Origin: Termitomyces sp. T153
Taxonomy: Eukaryota; Basidiomycota; Agaricomycetes; Agaricales; Lyophyllaceae
Reading direction: 5' to 3'
NCBI GenBank assembly: GCA_018296165.2
Contig: JACKQL020000024.1
Coordinates: forward strand, 620,001 to 684,000
Length of the DNA stretch: 64,000 nucleotides
In this document: piece by piece, positions 46,195-59,515 of the stretch
How the letters are laid out: the number at the start of each line of letters is the position of its first letter
How positions within the stretch are numbered: position 1 is the stretch's first letter
Made by a program: the position numbers and the translations under genes
The notes under the pieces: model-generated
Databases searched by the model: none
The model's input: the letters and a program-made list of their open reading frames with translations, nothing else
Told to the model about the DNA's origin: nothing

Positions 46195-49050
46195 CTAAAA
46201 TTTTGATTCCTTCCGCATATTGGTGTCTATGTAGCGGAATCTGACATCACCCACTCGCTGTTCGATTTCGTGCAGTTCTAAATTCTTCTCGATCCCGGAC
46301 ATGTCATCGATCTCCATTAGCTCGTCAGCATGGAAAGCTGCAATCCAGGAATAAACTTCAAACCCGCGATGGGGGACATTCAAGGGAAGTCTCGGCACGA
46401 AAAATCCGGCTAATAGCCCAAGGAGGAAGATGAGACCCAAATAGATGCCCATCAATAGTGGATTGATCGATGTACTTGAAAGGACAAGGTCTTGGTACTG
46501 CCGTGCCAGGATGTCCCCAGTTCCTGAGAAATATGGGAGTATGTTGCTGGCATCTGCAAGCCCACGAGCCCGGGCAAAGTAGGGAGCGGATAGTTCCATG
46601 TAACCTAAGGGACCTTCTCCTTCGGTGTAGGAAACCACCTAGTAAAGTAGCCAAACGCTTGTCAATAACGTATTTTCTGTGCAAGACGAGATAGTGATCT
46701 AACCGTGGGTGAGGGAACATAGTGCGCATCGCGCCCATTATCCTATGTTAATGATCAATCCTCCGTGGAAAGAGAAAAGGTCATAGGACAAACCTTGACA
46801 ATTTGGTTGACGCTATTTCCGTGGGCACTTTCATAACTGTAAGTCATAGCCATGAGACCGAGTGATCGCAAGAATGATAAGTGGACATACACGTCAGCCA
46901 GTTTACTGGAGTTCAGCTGCTGGTGGACATCGGGGTCCGTCACGGAAAGGGGAAGCCCAATGAGTTTTTCTTGAATCTCTGGTGTGTCTTGTGAGCGAAC
47001 CACGTTTCCTGGCTCCACGATTCTCAACGTGCTAGGTAAGCCGGTTGTGCTATTGTAAACCTCCACAATCCAAGGTTCGAAGAGTTCCACGCAGATCGCA
47101 GCGTCATAGCCAATCCACGTGGGGTTTCCTTGAGCATCCGGGGTGCTCTGATTGCTTTTGCGTGCAAACGTGCCATTGGGGGTGTAGGAAGTGTTGAGTC
47201 TCACGAGTACTTCTTCAATCGAGATCCAGCCTTTTCCGTCTGCACCTAATTCCAAATCAAAATGATGATCTCAGTCACTCAGTGCAGTATCTTACCCATA
47301 GACACTGGACGACTGAAAAAGCTGTGCCCCACTCCGTTGTTATAGAATGCGGCTGTGCAATAATTCAGAAGGAGGAAGCTGAAGTCCTGGAAAGTCACGT
47401 ACCTCCAAGGGCTATGTCGCTCATATTCAATGCCGTAGAAATTGCATCACCCGGCTGCACTACTTTTGTGATATCAAATGGTACCATAGATGACTCCGGA
47501 TAGTCCACGTCAAAAGAAGAAAACAAGGAGGCAAGTACAGCCCGTGGAGTAAAAAGGTAGCTCATGCCATTGTTACTCATTGTAACACTGTTGAACAGTC
47601 AATTGAAACACTGTATATGCGTTCATAAGGGGCAAATTACAGGTTAACGTCCGGATCAGGGAGTTTGGCACATCGAATCCGAATCCCCCATTTCGAGAAC
47701 CTGCAATGTTAAGAATGAGTTGATAGTCAGTTGTAACTTCGTATAGCTACCTTAGGACCGAGCCCGGAAAGACCTCCTCTGGGCCATTGTCAAAGTTCAC
47801 TGAGGGACTGAGGTTTAACGAGGGGTCTGTTGTCTCTGTATCAAAGGTACCGAAACCGCTCCCATTTGGAAGCAGTTGTGACATGATAGTCTCTGAAAAA
47901 TAGATAGTATCACTGCCCCAAGAGAAGGAAACCACAGGTGGAAGTCCTCCATGGGTTGAAAATGGCGCCATGGTCCAAGTCAAAGCAAAGTCCTATAACA
48001 ATTGGGTTAATGTCCCAAAATGCACGATCACAATTGGAGAGCACAAACCTCAAATGTAGGCTTCAATTGTGATGCACGCGCTATATCAGTGTCAGAGTTA
48101 TCGCCTTTGATACTGATCTCTTCGTATCGTTCTTGTTGGTGCTATAAATAGACAGTCAACCGACGCCACACTTGAGAAAACTGGAAGGGCGTAGGATGAG
48201 GTTGGAATCAATATTGATTAAACGCCCGAGAATGAACGGCAAGGTACCGGCTACCAGGACGAGGAGCAGAAAGAAGGCTATAAACAGGGACCACGGTCGT
48301 TGACTGTATATTCGAATCAGTTTAATGTTCCTGAGTGTGAAAATATAATTTTCACTCGTAATCTTGTCGAGATCGTTGCACTGTAGCAGGATTCATCGTC
48401 CTATTCCACAGAAGGCGTAGAGCAGTCCAAGCGCTTGTCGAATTCTCTGTGGTAGCTGCCAAATCCTTGAGCCGTACACCTGGGGAATCGTCAAAATGTG
48501 ACTGGTGTATTACTGTGGCCCAAGCTGAAAGACGTCTACTTTAGCTCGAAGGAGATATCGTACGCTAGGAAAACTCACTTGCAGCCTCTAGATGGCTTTT
48601 CGCGAGCGTAAGGAGACTGTATCCAAGACCCAAGCCAACAAGTCCACAGCCCACACCTACGATAAATCTCGTCCAAAAAATGGACTTATTGCGTGCGACA
48701 AGCGTCACCGCTAGTAGAATCGGGTAGGACACAAGACATAGCGCAATGTGAAGAAGGATATCTCTCCAGTAAGGTTTTTCAAAACCACTCGCGAGGGGCT
48801 GTTTTCCAAGTAAGGCCGAATGTGTCCTGAGGGAGTAGGATGGAGGAGGTTTAGAAGGACTATCTGTATACACCGCTGATAGATGTAGAGGTCTTAGCGA
48901 AGGGGCGCTTGACACAGAATTCGCTGATCCCGAGTCAGAGATAGATTCAAATTCGAGAATCCGAGGGTCAAAATCTGGCTGGTACACGTCGTCGTGAATA
49001 GCCTCGTTCAAAGACCGATATTGAATCTTTTGGACGTTGCTCGTCGCCAT
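46195..49050 (-). CDS. Multi-pass membrane protein of unknown function
   Basis: Minus-strand gene of roughly eight exons; ATG 49050 opens MATSNVQKIQYRSLNEAIHD. About 95 cytosolic, Ser/Pro-rich residues precede two membrane spans (ILLHIALCLVSYPILLAVTL and FIVGVGCGLVGLGLGYSLL). A third span lies near 48270 (WSLFIAFFLLLVLVAGTL). A large, probably extracellular region follows with several N-x-S/T sites. A fourth span near the end (LLMGIYLGLIFLLGLLAGFF) precedes a cytosolic tail (VPHRGFEVYSWIAAFHADEL, ending RKESKF). This topology is common among uncharacterised basidiomycete membrane proteins that occur as families. No enzyme, channel or receptor motif is recognised. Exon joins between 47250 and 48560 are approximate. 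Confidence 0.7.
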
Positions 49051-50103
49051 AGTTTGCTATGAACCAGCACAGTGAGAGGAACAATAGTGAGCTCCGCCGT
49101 GGAAGCGCTATCTCTATCGCTATCTTTATATAATGGGACAAAATGTGGAAACTTTTGCTCTATAGATTGGGACAACGGGTAGGGACTCGATAGCTCCATT
49201 GGCAGTGGCTGTCGATACTTAACATGCACAGTCATCGGCCCGGTTCAATAATTTGTTCCCACCGTGTCCGCGTTGCCAAGAGCGTCCTCACTCACTATTC
49301 ATCGACACCTCTGGACGTTTATTACTTACAACAGTTCTACGATATATAAGTGCTCTTGATGTGTCGTATGAATTAGTTCTCTCATTTATAGGACTTAAAG
49401 CTGTTCTTTCCAAGGGACTCTACATTTAATCCAATTCTTTGTGTGCTGTTACTGTTAGAATCCGATATTAACTCCCTGACAGATCGGTGAGTTTAATGTT
49501 CTCAGTTCAACGTATAATTGACTACAACTACTGTACCTGACAGATCGCTGATTGATTGATTGATTAAGCTTTTTGTTTCACCAATGAGTATGGCTCGTTG
49601 CGAGCACGGCGGACCCGAGATCTAGGTAATAATAATATATTGTATGACCCAAGTACACTGTTAACATCTACGTTATCACTATTGAGGTACAAATGCCCAT
49701 TGACCAACGTGTCGATTGAATGATCATGTAATAGACGAGGTTTGTGTGTACAACACAGCAGTCGCAGTCGTTCCTCTACAAGTGCTCAAGTCCAGACGGT
49801 CCACTGATTCGCCGTCTTTCAGCATTGTATGACCTGTATCTATGCTATCATGATACCATACTACACCCGGTTCTGTTGAAGATACAGTATGACGTCGTGC
49901 CATAACCCCCATCGAACAATCCGTCCGACCTCCACGTGATGGTTAGAATATTTTCATTCCCTGGCGGTCCTCGTTCTGCCTAGTCTAATACACTATTGAC
50001 AATGTTTGGACCCCAGGTATGCATGTACTGTTCTCCCTAGTCTAATACACTATTGACAATGTTCAGACTTCAGTCCCATCACACACCATTAGACTCATTC
50101 TGA
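49051..50103. other. Intergenic region before the transposon block
   Basis: Promoter side of the membrane-protein gene. It contains a GATT microsatellite at about 49550-49565 and a 34-bp direct repeat (49973-50063). No gene is supported. CpG frequency is still normal here. Confidence 0.5.
49973..50063. repeat. 34-bp direct repeat, two copies 57 bp apart
   Basis: GTTCTGCCTAGTCTAATACA and the bases that follow (49973-50006) recur at 50030-50063 with one mismatch. They lie at the edge of the CpG-poor transposon block, so they could mark a decayed element end, but no TG..CA LTR ends are clear. Confidence 0.8.
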
Positions 50104-51688
50104 TCCTTATGGTTTAATTCTGTGCTGTCTGCTTAACCTGCTGCAACAGATTCATCAACAAATCTAGAGGTAAAATGATGTCCTCCAAAATAGATAATGC
50201 CTCTGATGATATATTTACAGTCAACAAAATATATGCTTCAACTATGATCTTGGTGTTCAATAACACCTGGACAGAGGATACATCAATCATGATTATTGGA
50301 GGTGCTTGAAGAAAGGTCAAAGTACATTCAAGTCTGTTATTGCATGTGTGGCAGTGTAAGTTTGTTTCTAGCAATGCACCCCTTATACTATCCTGTATAC
50401 TCAAGTGGTTGTCATTGAGCAATACAATCTGAGCTGACCATCTATGGGAAATCCCTCTTCTGTGCTGTATGTTGATACAGTGGTACAGCGGTACTTACCC
50501 GTAATGACTGGTATTTTAAAATAAAAGAAAGAACTTTTTCAATATACCTAAAATGCTGAAAACTGTAAGCATTTTGCTGAAAACAGTAGGCAGAAAAAGT
50601 ACTTAGCTTAACAAAATACTGTGCCAAGGATCCCAAAAAGCCAAGGATTTGCCTACAGTAGGAACAACAAAGCCAGAGCAAAGGGTTGAGGGTTGAACAC
50701 TGAGTGCATCACTTGATTGAAAGAACTTGATCAGAGTGATAGCCAACATGCCTAACAAAGTGGCAGTGCTGGCTATCCTTGGCATCTTGACAAGCCAGTG
50801 TTGATCCAGCCAAAACTTGAGCTCACCTCACCTACAAACTTGTGTCACCACCCAAGCCAAACTCTCCCAGAACTACTGCAATAATAACCTCAGGACAGGA
50901 AGAAAGGGCTTAGTAGAGGAAGGAAGGGGAAGACAGGCCTCACCATGCATTGCCAAGGCCTGCCCAAGCAGAACCTCAACACCCAGACTGCCCATTAGCT
51001 GACCATGCTCTTGGACAACAATGAAAAACATGCAGAAAAGCAATGGTCCATGCACAAACAACAGGATATAAAAGGGATAGGATTTTGGGGAGGATGGGCA
51101 AGCAAAATACTTGCCACGGCTTGGTAATTCCCAGGGAGCGGGTTGCTTAGGCCTAAGAGCTTTATTTAGCTTTGGGTTGACTAGTGTAATAGAACTATTG
51201 TGCCCATTCTTCTGTGTGAGACTGTCTCAAGCATTTGAATAAATACATAAACCTATCAAATACTATTTCTAAGTGAGATTTAGTGTATCAATAAAAGTCC
51301 TCAAGCAACTGTGAAAAGAAGGTTTGATCAGTTGATCAGATCACTTGATGGCATCAAACCTTACATTTCACATCATCTGGAGCCCACTGCGAGGGGCTTT
51401 TGTTGCACAAAACTCACGTTTTGGATTTCCATGAGGTCCAACCCTTGTGAAACATTAGTTTTGCACCACCTGGGTCTTGGCCCAAAACACCTGAAGTTAT
51501 TACAACTAAGGTGAAAAACTCTTTTATATTAAGGAAAAGAGAAACTAGGACCAATAGCAGTGGTTCAAAGTCCTTTTTGCCTGACCCTGAAATCTTACTG
51601 AAGAAGAAAGCTTTGGACTGAGAAAGCAATTTTGAGCTCACCAAAAGAACTGTGCCCTACTACTCAACCAGTTTCTACTACCTCAATT
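50104..51688. other. CpG-poor flank of the first Gypsy element; possible 5' LTR and leader
   Basis: CpG-depleted, transposon-like sequence upstream of gag. It should contain the 5' LTR and primer-binding site if they survive, but I could not find a second copy of it downstream of 57.9 kb or a convincing tRNA-complementary site. No host gene is seen. Confidence 0.4.
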
Positions 51689-52974
51689 ATGGAGCAAAAT
51701 ATCAGATATAAACTACCACTGCCTGACAGCAGGGATGCACCTAAGTTTAAGCACACTGAGCCCTCTGAGGTTTGTTGTTTTTTACAAAGGATGATCTCTC
51801 TGTTTGAGCATGCTGGGATCCAAAGAGATAAGGAAAGGAAAAAGAGAATCTTGGAGTATGTGGATGCTCAGACTAAACAGGAATGGCTGGACTTTGATTC
51901 CTTTGGAGATGACTATACTTGGTCTGCTTTTGAAAAAGAGATCAAGGAGGCTTATCCAGAAGCAGTGGATGACACAGGCAGTGTTGCAAACCTGGACAGA
52001 ATCTGCAGAGAACATGCCAGACTTAGTAGGAATGACACCACAGAGATCCATTCTCTGATAAGGAAATTTAGAGCTGAGGCTAAGAAGTTGGCTAATGTCA
52101 CTGGGAATGGGTCCACAGTAGACAAATTCCTAGGGTGCTTTACACCAGCTTTTGGAGATGTAATTGAGGAAAGGTTGATCAGTAGATATGGCCACTATAA
52201 AGACCCTGCTAGAAATAGGCACAAGGACAACAAGTATGACTTATCAGAAGTGCTGACAGTAGTGGGGACCTTGTTAGATGGTGCTACTGTAAGGAGCTCT
52301 AGAGAGGAGAAGGTGAAGAAAATGGCAACTAGTAGGGGGAACATTAAGGAGGAGGAAGTGGAGGAGAAAATGGCTCATCTACAAGATGCTGTGGTTACCA
52401 TTGGGAAACAAATGAGGAGCATCCAGAGTACCATGCAAGCTTTGCAAGCTGGTCAGTTGGACATGTGCAATACCTTCTTGAATACCAAAGGGAGCCAGGA
52501 TATAAGGGCAGAGGGGCCTCTTACATTTCTGGGAGAAGTGGTGTTACTTGCTTCTATTGTTGGCAAACTGGACATAGAATCTCAGAGTGTGAAGTCATCA
52601 AGGGAGATGTACAAAAAGGATGGATCATCCTGTTGGAGGAGAGAGCCAGACTACCTAATGGTGCTCCTCTACCCAGAGATCCTGCTGGTATATCTCCTCA
52701 TGCTAGACTAGTACAAGTACATGATAAGCAAGTGAGCATGTACTTTGGATGGCCAGAAGATGACCTTCCAGAGACAGTCACTTACTCTGCCTATGTAAAC
52801 TCTGCTAGAGACACGAGGGATGACATGCTAGAGCACATTCAATATAAGGAGTCAGACCACTTGGGGGACTTGAAGAAAGGTTTCAATAACATGGCTGAGA
52901 TGCTCAGTGTGTTGGTCAACACAAGGAACACAGCTAGTCCTGAAGGACAGAAATCTTCCTCTAAGGATTTTTAA
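51689..52974 (+). pseudogene. Gypsy gag with CCHC zinc knuckle (frameshifted)
   Basis: ATG 51689 opens MEQNIRYKLPLPDSRDAPKF. A capsid-like helical region follows (FLQRMISLFEHAGIQRDKER, ILEYVDAQTKQEWLDFDSF, EIKEAYPEA). Near 52465-52500 the reading must shift to another frame, which gives a repeat-free linker, then CFYCWQTGHRISEC (Cx2Cx4Hx4C) and ends at 52974. The shift could be decay or an original gag-pol style frame change; the first is more likely because the knuckle normally belongs to gag. Confidence 0.75.
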
Positions 52975-53171
52975 ATGACTCAATGAAGGCAATTAGGAAA
53001 GAGGCACCTCAACCAGGAGTATCCTCATTGCCAGAGAGAACCCCTGAAAAACCCTGGAAAGAAAAGTTAACTCTGGTGATTCCACCTAGGGTTGCACTAA
53101 AACTGGATCTACCTTTTGAGAGGGTTCCAGCCCTCAATGAGGCCAGACTTGCCAGTGCAGGACACTGTTAA

Positions 53172-53857
53172 AAGTTCCTTCAAGAAGGAAGGAGTGGGAT
53201 AGGACCATTGATAGGCTCTGGGAGGCTACTGTACCTTTTGGTACTGGAGAACTGTTAGATGTGGCTCCTGGATTAAGAGAAGCAATGATACAAAAATTGA
53301 CTCTCAAATCAGAGACTCAGTCTAGGGATCCCAATATCCCAAGGGTAGCAGTTCAACAGCAGACTGTAAGGGAGAAGAAACCACCTGACAAAGTAGATGT
53401 CAATGACCTACCAATGGCAACCTACTTCATTGCAGATGGGACACAGGATGATTTTCCTACTGGTGCAGTAGTGCATCAGGATTGTGTAGCCACTTACTTG
53501 GAAAATATCCTTCCAGGAGAAAAGCCAGTAGTGGTGTATGTGGCTAGAGATCTGCAAGTTTTGAGGTTCTTGAACTCCATTGTCAATCAGAGGGGGCAAG
53601 TAGAGACAATTCTAGATAGTGGTTCTCAGATAGTCTGTATGGCACTAGATGAGGCACTTTGTTTAGGATCAACTTGGGATCCAGACATATGCTTAAGGAT
53701 GGAGAGTGCCAACAATCAAGTTGGTTTAGCCAAAAATGTGACATTTACTTTTGCTGAAGGCTTCACCATCTACTTGCAAGTGCATATCTTTGTCAAGCCA
53801 GCTTATACTGTCTTGTTGGGTCATCCTTTTGACACACTGACAGAAAGCAACATATAA
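53172..53857 (+). pseudogene. Gypsy aspartic protease region
   Basis: Frame with TILDSGSQIVCMALDEA, carrying the retropepsin DSG active-site triad (aspartate preserved), and later VLLGHPFDTL, the matching flap/second-strand motif. It is preceded by a charged linker. It ends at a TAA after ESNI, beyond which the same frame still reads protein-like (NLQDGNAIITI), so the stop is a mutation. Confidence 0.75.
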
Positions 53858-54610
53858 AATCTTCAAGATGGCAATGCCATCATAACTATCAGAGATCCTA
53901 ATACTGGTCACCAGACAGCCCTGCCCACTCTTCAAAGAGGGAAGGTGCCAAAAGCAGGTGTTGGAGGAGATAGTGATCCAAAATTTGAAATCTCAATGAT
54001 CTGGTCAGTAACCAGTGAGAGGTGGCAGTGATGATTGGGGAAAAGGAGAATGGTGAAGTAGTGGTGACTGGATACACTATAAGTAGTAGTGGATTCAAGA
54101 ACCAGGAGTTGAGAGATGTGTATCTGCAGGCCTTTGCTGCAGAGGGAGATATTGGAGGAAGAGATGAGAAGACATTAGCAGCCTATCTAAATGGGCAGCT
54201 GTGTCAGATACTAGAGAAGTTGGAGGAGATCTTAGTACAGCAGGAAAGCCTAGAGTTAGAAGCAGGTGTGGGGGAAACTGCACAAGTATTTTCTAAGAAA
54301 TACAAACCTGTTGCTAGAAAGGTGAAACCTGTACTAGGGACCTCTCCTGAAGAGTTTAGAATTGAAAGGTGCATCACTGGAGATCCACTAGCAGACATGC
54401 TACAGTTGGACCCAAATCCACCTGACTTCAAATCCACAGGGGTACACTGCTGAGTGCAAGGAGATCATTGACCAAGCACATAATGATGGTTTCTTGTGGC
54501 CAGAGGAGATGAAGGCAGTACATCATCTAATGATGCTGCAGAATGAGGCTTTTGCATAGGATGATTCTCAAAGAGGAAGGCTCAAGAAGGAATTCTTCCC
54601 TCCTGTAGTG

Positions 54611-56089
54611 ATGCCAGGAATTCCTCACACCCCCTGGGTATTGAAGAACATTCCCATTGCTCCTGGACTCAGAGATAAAATCTGCCAGATGATAAAGCAG
54701 AAAATTGAGGCAGGAGTGTATGAGCCATCCAACTCTTCATACAGATCCCAGTGGTTGACAGTATTGAAGCAGGATGGTGAGAGTTTGAGGATAGTTCACA
54801 GCTTGGAACCTTTAAACAAAGTGACCATAGCACATTCTGGGTTGCTACCAGCCACTGAAGAGTTAGCTAGTCATTTTGCTGGCAGAACTTGTGGAAGAAT
54901 CTTTGACTTGTATGTGAGATATGATGAGAGAGTGTTGGATGTGAGGTCTAGGGACTATACCACCTTTCAGACACCCTTTGGGGCTCTAAGGCTGGTAACC
55001 CTGCCAATGGGCTGTACAAATTTAGTACCAATCTTTCATGATGACATTGCATTCATCTTGAAAGATGAGACACCTCATGTAACTTGGCCATATATTGATG
55101 ATGTGCCAATCAGAGGTCCACCTCACAGGTATAGATTGCCAGATGGAGGCTATGAGGTTATTCCAGAAAATCCAGGCATTAGGAGATATGTATGGGAACA
55201 TCTGCAGAATGTAAACAGAGTGCTACAAAGAATCGAATATGCTGGAGGAACCTTTTCTGGGAAGAAGTCAGTAGTCTGTGCAGATGAGATTGTAGTAGTT
55301 GGACACAGGTGTTCCTATGAGGGACATAAACCTGAGACCAAGCTGTTGGCCATTGTTATGGGGTGGGGTGATTGCCAGGACAAGTCAGATGTCAGAGCTT
55401 TTCTAGGTACTTGTGGTACCTTTAGGATGTTCATTAAAGACTATGCCAAAGTGGCTGCACCCATCAACAAGTTGGCTCAAAACCACACACCATTTGTTTG
55501 GGGTGAGGAACAGCAGTCAAAAATGGCTCAATTGAAGAAGTTGCTAGCTGAAAGTGCACCTCTCAAACCACTTGATTATGAGTCAGGAGGGGCAGTGGTC
55601 CTATCAGTTGACACTTCTTGGATGGCAGTGGGCTTTTGAATATTCCAGGAAGCTCCAGACAATCCTAAGCAATGCACTTGTGCTAAGCTAGGATCCATCA
55701 CATTGAATAAGAGGGAGGCAAGGTAGTCACAACCTAAAAGAGAACTCTATGGTCTGATGAGAGTCTTGCAAGCAAATAAGTATTGGCTAGTTGGTTGTAG
55801 GAAGCTTGTAGTGGAGACAGATGCCAAGTATTTGAAGGGAATGCTAAGCAATCCTAGAGTAGGACCTAATGCCACCATCATGAGATGGATTGAGGACGTA
55901 CTACTCTATCATTTTATTCTGAGGCATGTGCCAGGAAAAACCTTTAGTGTTGATGGCCTGTCTAGGAGGCTCAAGCAGCCAGGAGATGAGGAGTACCCAC
56001 CTGTTAATCCAGAGTTGGTGGACAACCCAAAGGCTATGCACTTTGAATATCCAGCTAAAACCAACAATGAACCAGGATGGGAGGATTGA
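54611..56089 (+). pseudogene. Gypsy reverse transcriptase and RNase H (stops)
   Basis: The RT region runs IEAGVYEPSNSSYRSQWL, FQTPFGALRLVTLPMGCTN and VTWPYIDDVPI, where YIDD is the catalytic box with both aspartates kept. GHRCSYEGHKP and FLGTCGTFRMFIKDYAKVA are the usual distal motifs. After a stop at about 55637 the RNase H part continues (REARxSQPKRELYGLMRVL, KLVVETDAKYLKGML, ILRHVPGKTFSVDGLSRR). The internal stops exclude a functional protein. Confidence 0.83.
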
Positions 56090-56386
56090 GAACCCTTAGC
56101 ACTTGAAGAGTTTGCAGATCAAATTGACACTAGAGGTGGCTATCTACATGCAGTAGCCACTGAAGTATCAGACTTTTAACAAGAACTTGATAGAGCAATG
56201 TCCCAAGAGGAGGAACTTAGGAAGGCAGTTCTAAGTCAGTAGCAGACACCCAGAATGGATCCTGTTGCAGTACTATCTCTCTCACAGCTTCTATTACCTA
56301 CAGAAGGTACTGAGGAGGACAAGGAAGCAGACCTGCAAGCCTACTTAGAGCATAGGAAAGGTGATGAGAGTGAACAGTGAGATGAT

Positions 56387-57921
56387 ATGCTACCAATTGT
56401 GCAAAGTTGGCTACAAGACCCAAGCAAAGAACCTGAGGGTTTGCAGAGTTGGGACCCAGAGTTCAAGAGGTTTGCAAGACAGTTCTTTGTTGATCCAAAG
56501 GGGAGACTGTACAAGCACAATCATGAGGCCAGGCATAAGCTAGTAGTCAATATCAATAGGCAAATGTTTATGCTTAAATCAGCCCATGATGCCTTGGGAA
56601 CATAGAGGGACTTATGCAACCAAAATGTTAATACAAGAACAATTTTGGTGGCCAGGAATTGATGGAGATGTGCAGTGGTATGTTGGGGCTTGTCACAACT
56701 GTCAGATACATCAGAAGACACTTGTAAACAGAGCTCCCACAGTGACTTATACACCCTCTATCTTCCAAACAATCTACATTGGTACCATGCACATGACTCC
56801 AGCTTCAAATGGCTGCAAGTATATTGTCCATGGTAGGTGTGCATTGTCTTCATGGATGGAAGGGAGGCCTTTGCACAAAGAAAACCATAAAACAATTGGT
56901 CAATGCTTGTTTGAGAATGTGATTTGTTGTTGGGGCTGCATTGCAGAGATCATCACTGACAATGCTAGACAATTCAAAAATGTCACAGCTTGAATAGAAA
57001 GTAAATATGGAATCAGAGGCATTGCCATCTCTCCATACAACTCTCAAGCTAATGGCAAGATTGAAAGGCCACATTGGGATGTCAGGCAAGCCTTATTCAA
57101 AGCTTGTGAGGATTGCACTAAAAGGTTTTGGTTCTTCTTCCATGTAATATGGAGTGATTGCATTACTATCTGGCAGAGATTTGGATGTTCACCATACTTC
57201 ATGGTCACTGGGGCTCATCCAACTCTACCTTTGGACTTGTTAGAGGCTACCTGGTTAATAGAATTTCCAGAAGGGCCATTATCTACAGAAGAGTTGATTG
57301 GTTATTGTGCTAGGGCTTTAACCAAGCACCACCAACATGTGGAAGAAATGAGAGAGAGAGTTGGGAAGGACAAACTCCAATGGGTCTTGAAGTTTGCAGA
57401 GGAGCATAAAAACTCTATCAAAGACTTCAATTTCAAACCCTTGGACTTGGACTTGGTGAAGAATATGATTACAGAAAGTTCACACAGTGCTAAAATGCTT
57501 CCCCACTTTCATGGTCTAATGGTAGTAATTACTAAGACCAGGGGTTGGTAATTATATTGTGGCAGAACTGGATGGGTCAGTTTGGCAGACCAGAGTTGCA
57601 GCTTTTAGAGTAGTTCCTTACAAAGCTTGGAGATGATTGGAACTATCCCAAAGCCTAGAGCAATGGGTAGATGTCACTCCAGAAAAGTTAAAAGAGTTAA
57701 GGGAAGAACTACAGAAGCCTACAGGGAATACTATACCAGACCTGTCATTTGGCTCTATAAGGCTTCATGAGCCTTTAGATCATGACATGGGTGGTCAGAA
57801 GACAACCCCAAAGAATGACAAAAAATTAGGAGTTTACTTAATAAAATCAAAAATAAGTAAAAACTTATTAAAGTCACACAATTTTGGGGTTAATGGAATT
57901 GATTGGGGAGATGCAAAGTAA
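56387..57921 (+). pseudogene. Gypsy integrase and C-terminal tail (stops)
   Basis: The HHCC zinc region appears as HDALGT, QEQFWWPGIDGDVQWYVGAC and HNCQIHQ. The catalytic core reads IVHGRCALSSWMEGRP, EIITDNARQFKN and, after a stop, YNSQANGKIERPHWDVRQAL, where the last glutamate of the DDE triad is present (KIERP). The first aspartate, expected in the HGRxxLS segment, is not seen (Cys instead). The tail has ITKTRGW and a broken C-terminal domain. Confidence 0.78.
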
Positions 57922-58372
57922 GGAATACAAAGAGGGATGTATTTAAAACTAGTTAAGGCAGAGGCAGCACCAATGATTACACCGGGGGAGCCATTGATAG
58001 GTCCACAAGAATTTTGGCACTAGTTTCAGATGGATTGAGGAGTTTCATATCAGAATTGTCAGTTAGAGACTTGAGGAATGGATTAGCAGAGAGAAGGGTG
58101 ATGAAAAAGGCAAAGAATGCTTACCTCAGCAGTAACATTAAGTTTGCTGAGTAATGGACTAGTACAATCAACCTCAGAGGGGCCCAGAGCCTTGTTGAGA
58201 TGGTTGAGACAATCCTGTGACAACTTCTTTGAGGGCTGGATAGTTGTAATGTCAGAGGCTCCAGGTAGACTCAATCTCCAGGCTGATATTGGTGCTCCAG
58301 GGTCCTCCTGCAGTTGTAGTATTGCACCATGTCATCCTTTGCCTTTGCTAGTGCTGCCTGGGCCTCCTCCTG

Positions 58373-59201
58373 CTACCTCTTTATCTGGTCCACAAATTTG
58401 TTTACTGCCTCATTCTCCAAGGGCTGGGCCTGGGGTTCAAAACCCATGCATGGATGCTGTCCCATGTTAAGGAAGAATGGGGGAAACTGATTGGATGCAT
58501 GAACATGGTTGTTGTATTGGAATTTGGTGTCAGGGAGGAGTTTGTCCCAGTCATCTTGGCACTTGTTGCAAAAGAGGCAGAGATACTGCTCTAGCTCCTG
58601 GTTTATGTGTTCCATCTGGCCATCAGACTGTAGGTGATAGGTGGTAGTGGTGTGGAGCTTCACTCCAAGCAGTTGATAGAGCTTCTGGGTGAACTCTGCT
58701 ACAAATCATGGTCCCCAATCTGAGATGTAGGTATTGGACAGGCCATGGAGCTTCCAGACATTCCTCCAGTACAGGTTTGCAGTGCCCATGGCAGAGTAGG
58801 TGGTATGGGTTGGAATGAAGTGCGTTCACTTGCTGTATAGGTCTACCACCACCATGATTGCATCATAACCATGGGCATCAGGAAGCTCTACAAAGAAGTC
58901 CACAGATGCCACACTCCATTGTTCTGCAGGCACAGGTAGCAGGTATAACTGTTCATAGGGGAGTTGGCACTGGGGCTTGGTCTGGAGGCAGAGATTGCAG
59001 GTACTACTGTAGGACCCAATATACCAGGACATCTGGGGCTACCAGTAGTTCTGCAATACTAGCTCCAGTGTCTTTCACCACCCAGGGTGCCCTGCAATGC
59101 AGGAGTTGTGGTGTTGCTCCACAATTCTCTGACAGAGCTCTAGAACATTGGGAACATAGATATGGTCTTGGAAGGTCAGGATTCCATCTCAGAAGGCCCA
59201 T
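58373..59201 (-). pseudogene. Tf2-like integrase fragments
   Basis: Core motifs VASVDFFVELPDAHGYDAIM and VVVDLYSK, then after stops the TYISDWGP..FVAEF segment and TYHLQSDGQMEHINQELEQY. The last corresponds to the usual YHPQTDGQTER motif, with Met-Glu-His following. The stop in GPxFVAEF fits CGA to TGA. Confidence 0.75.
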
Positions 59202-59515
59202 TTGTCAGCATGGACCACCTTGGCACTGGTGGTATGCCCCAACTTCAGTGTCCAAGTAGCTTGTGCTACCAGCTCCTCCTGCTAACCATTCCAATTACTC
59301 CACTATATGTCCTGGAGAATGTCTGCTTCCACTCCCTTAATAGCAAGACCTTTCATGGCTTAGATTGCAAACAATTCAGAGTAGAGGAGCACAATATTGC
59401 TGTTATCCCCTTCTCCTGTGCCATGGTCTGCTCTCCAAGACAGGGCATCTGGTTTCTCCATGCTCCAGCAAGGCCTGCAGTGCTAAGAGAAGTCAAAGTT
59501 GGCAAGGTAGAGGGA

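Larger units (their letters stand above)
51689..57921 (+). mobile_element. Decayed Ty3/Gypsy LTR retrotransposon (plus strand)
   Basis: Gag, aspartic protease, reverse transcriptase, RNase H and integrase are present in Gypsy order on the plus strand, broken by several stops and at least one frameshift. The C-terminal integrase tail (from 57637) resembles the post-integrase segment of basidiomycete Gypsy elements. LTRs were not identified, so the borders given are those of the coding part. Confidence 0.85.
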
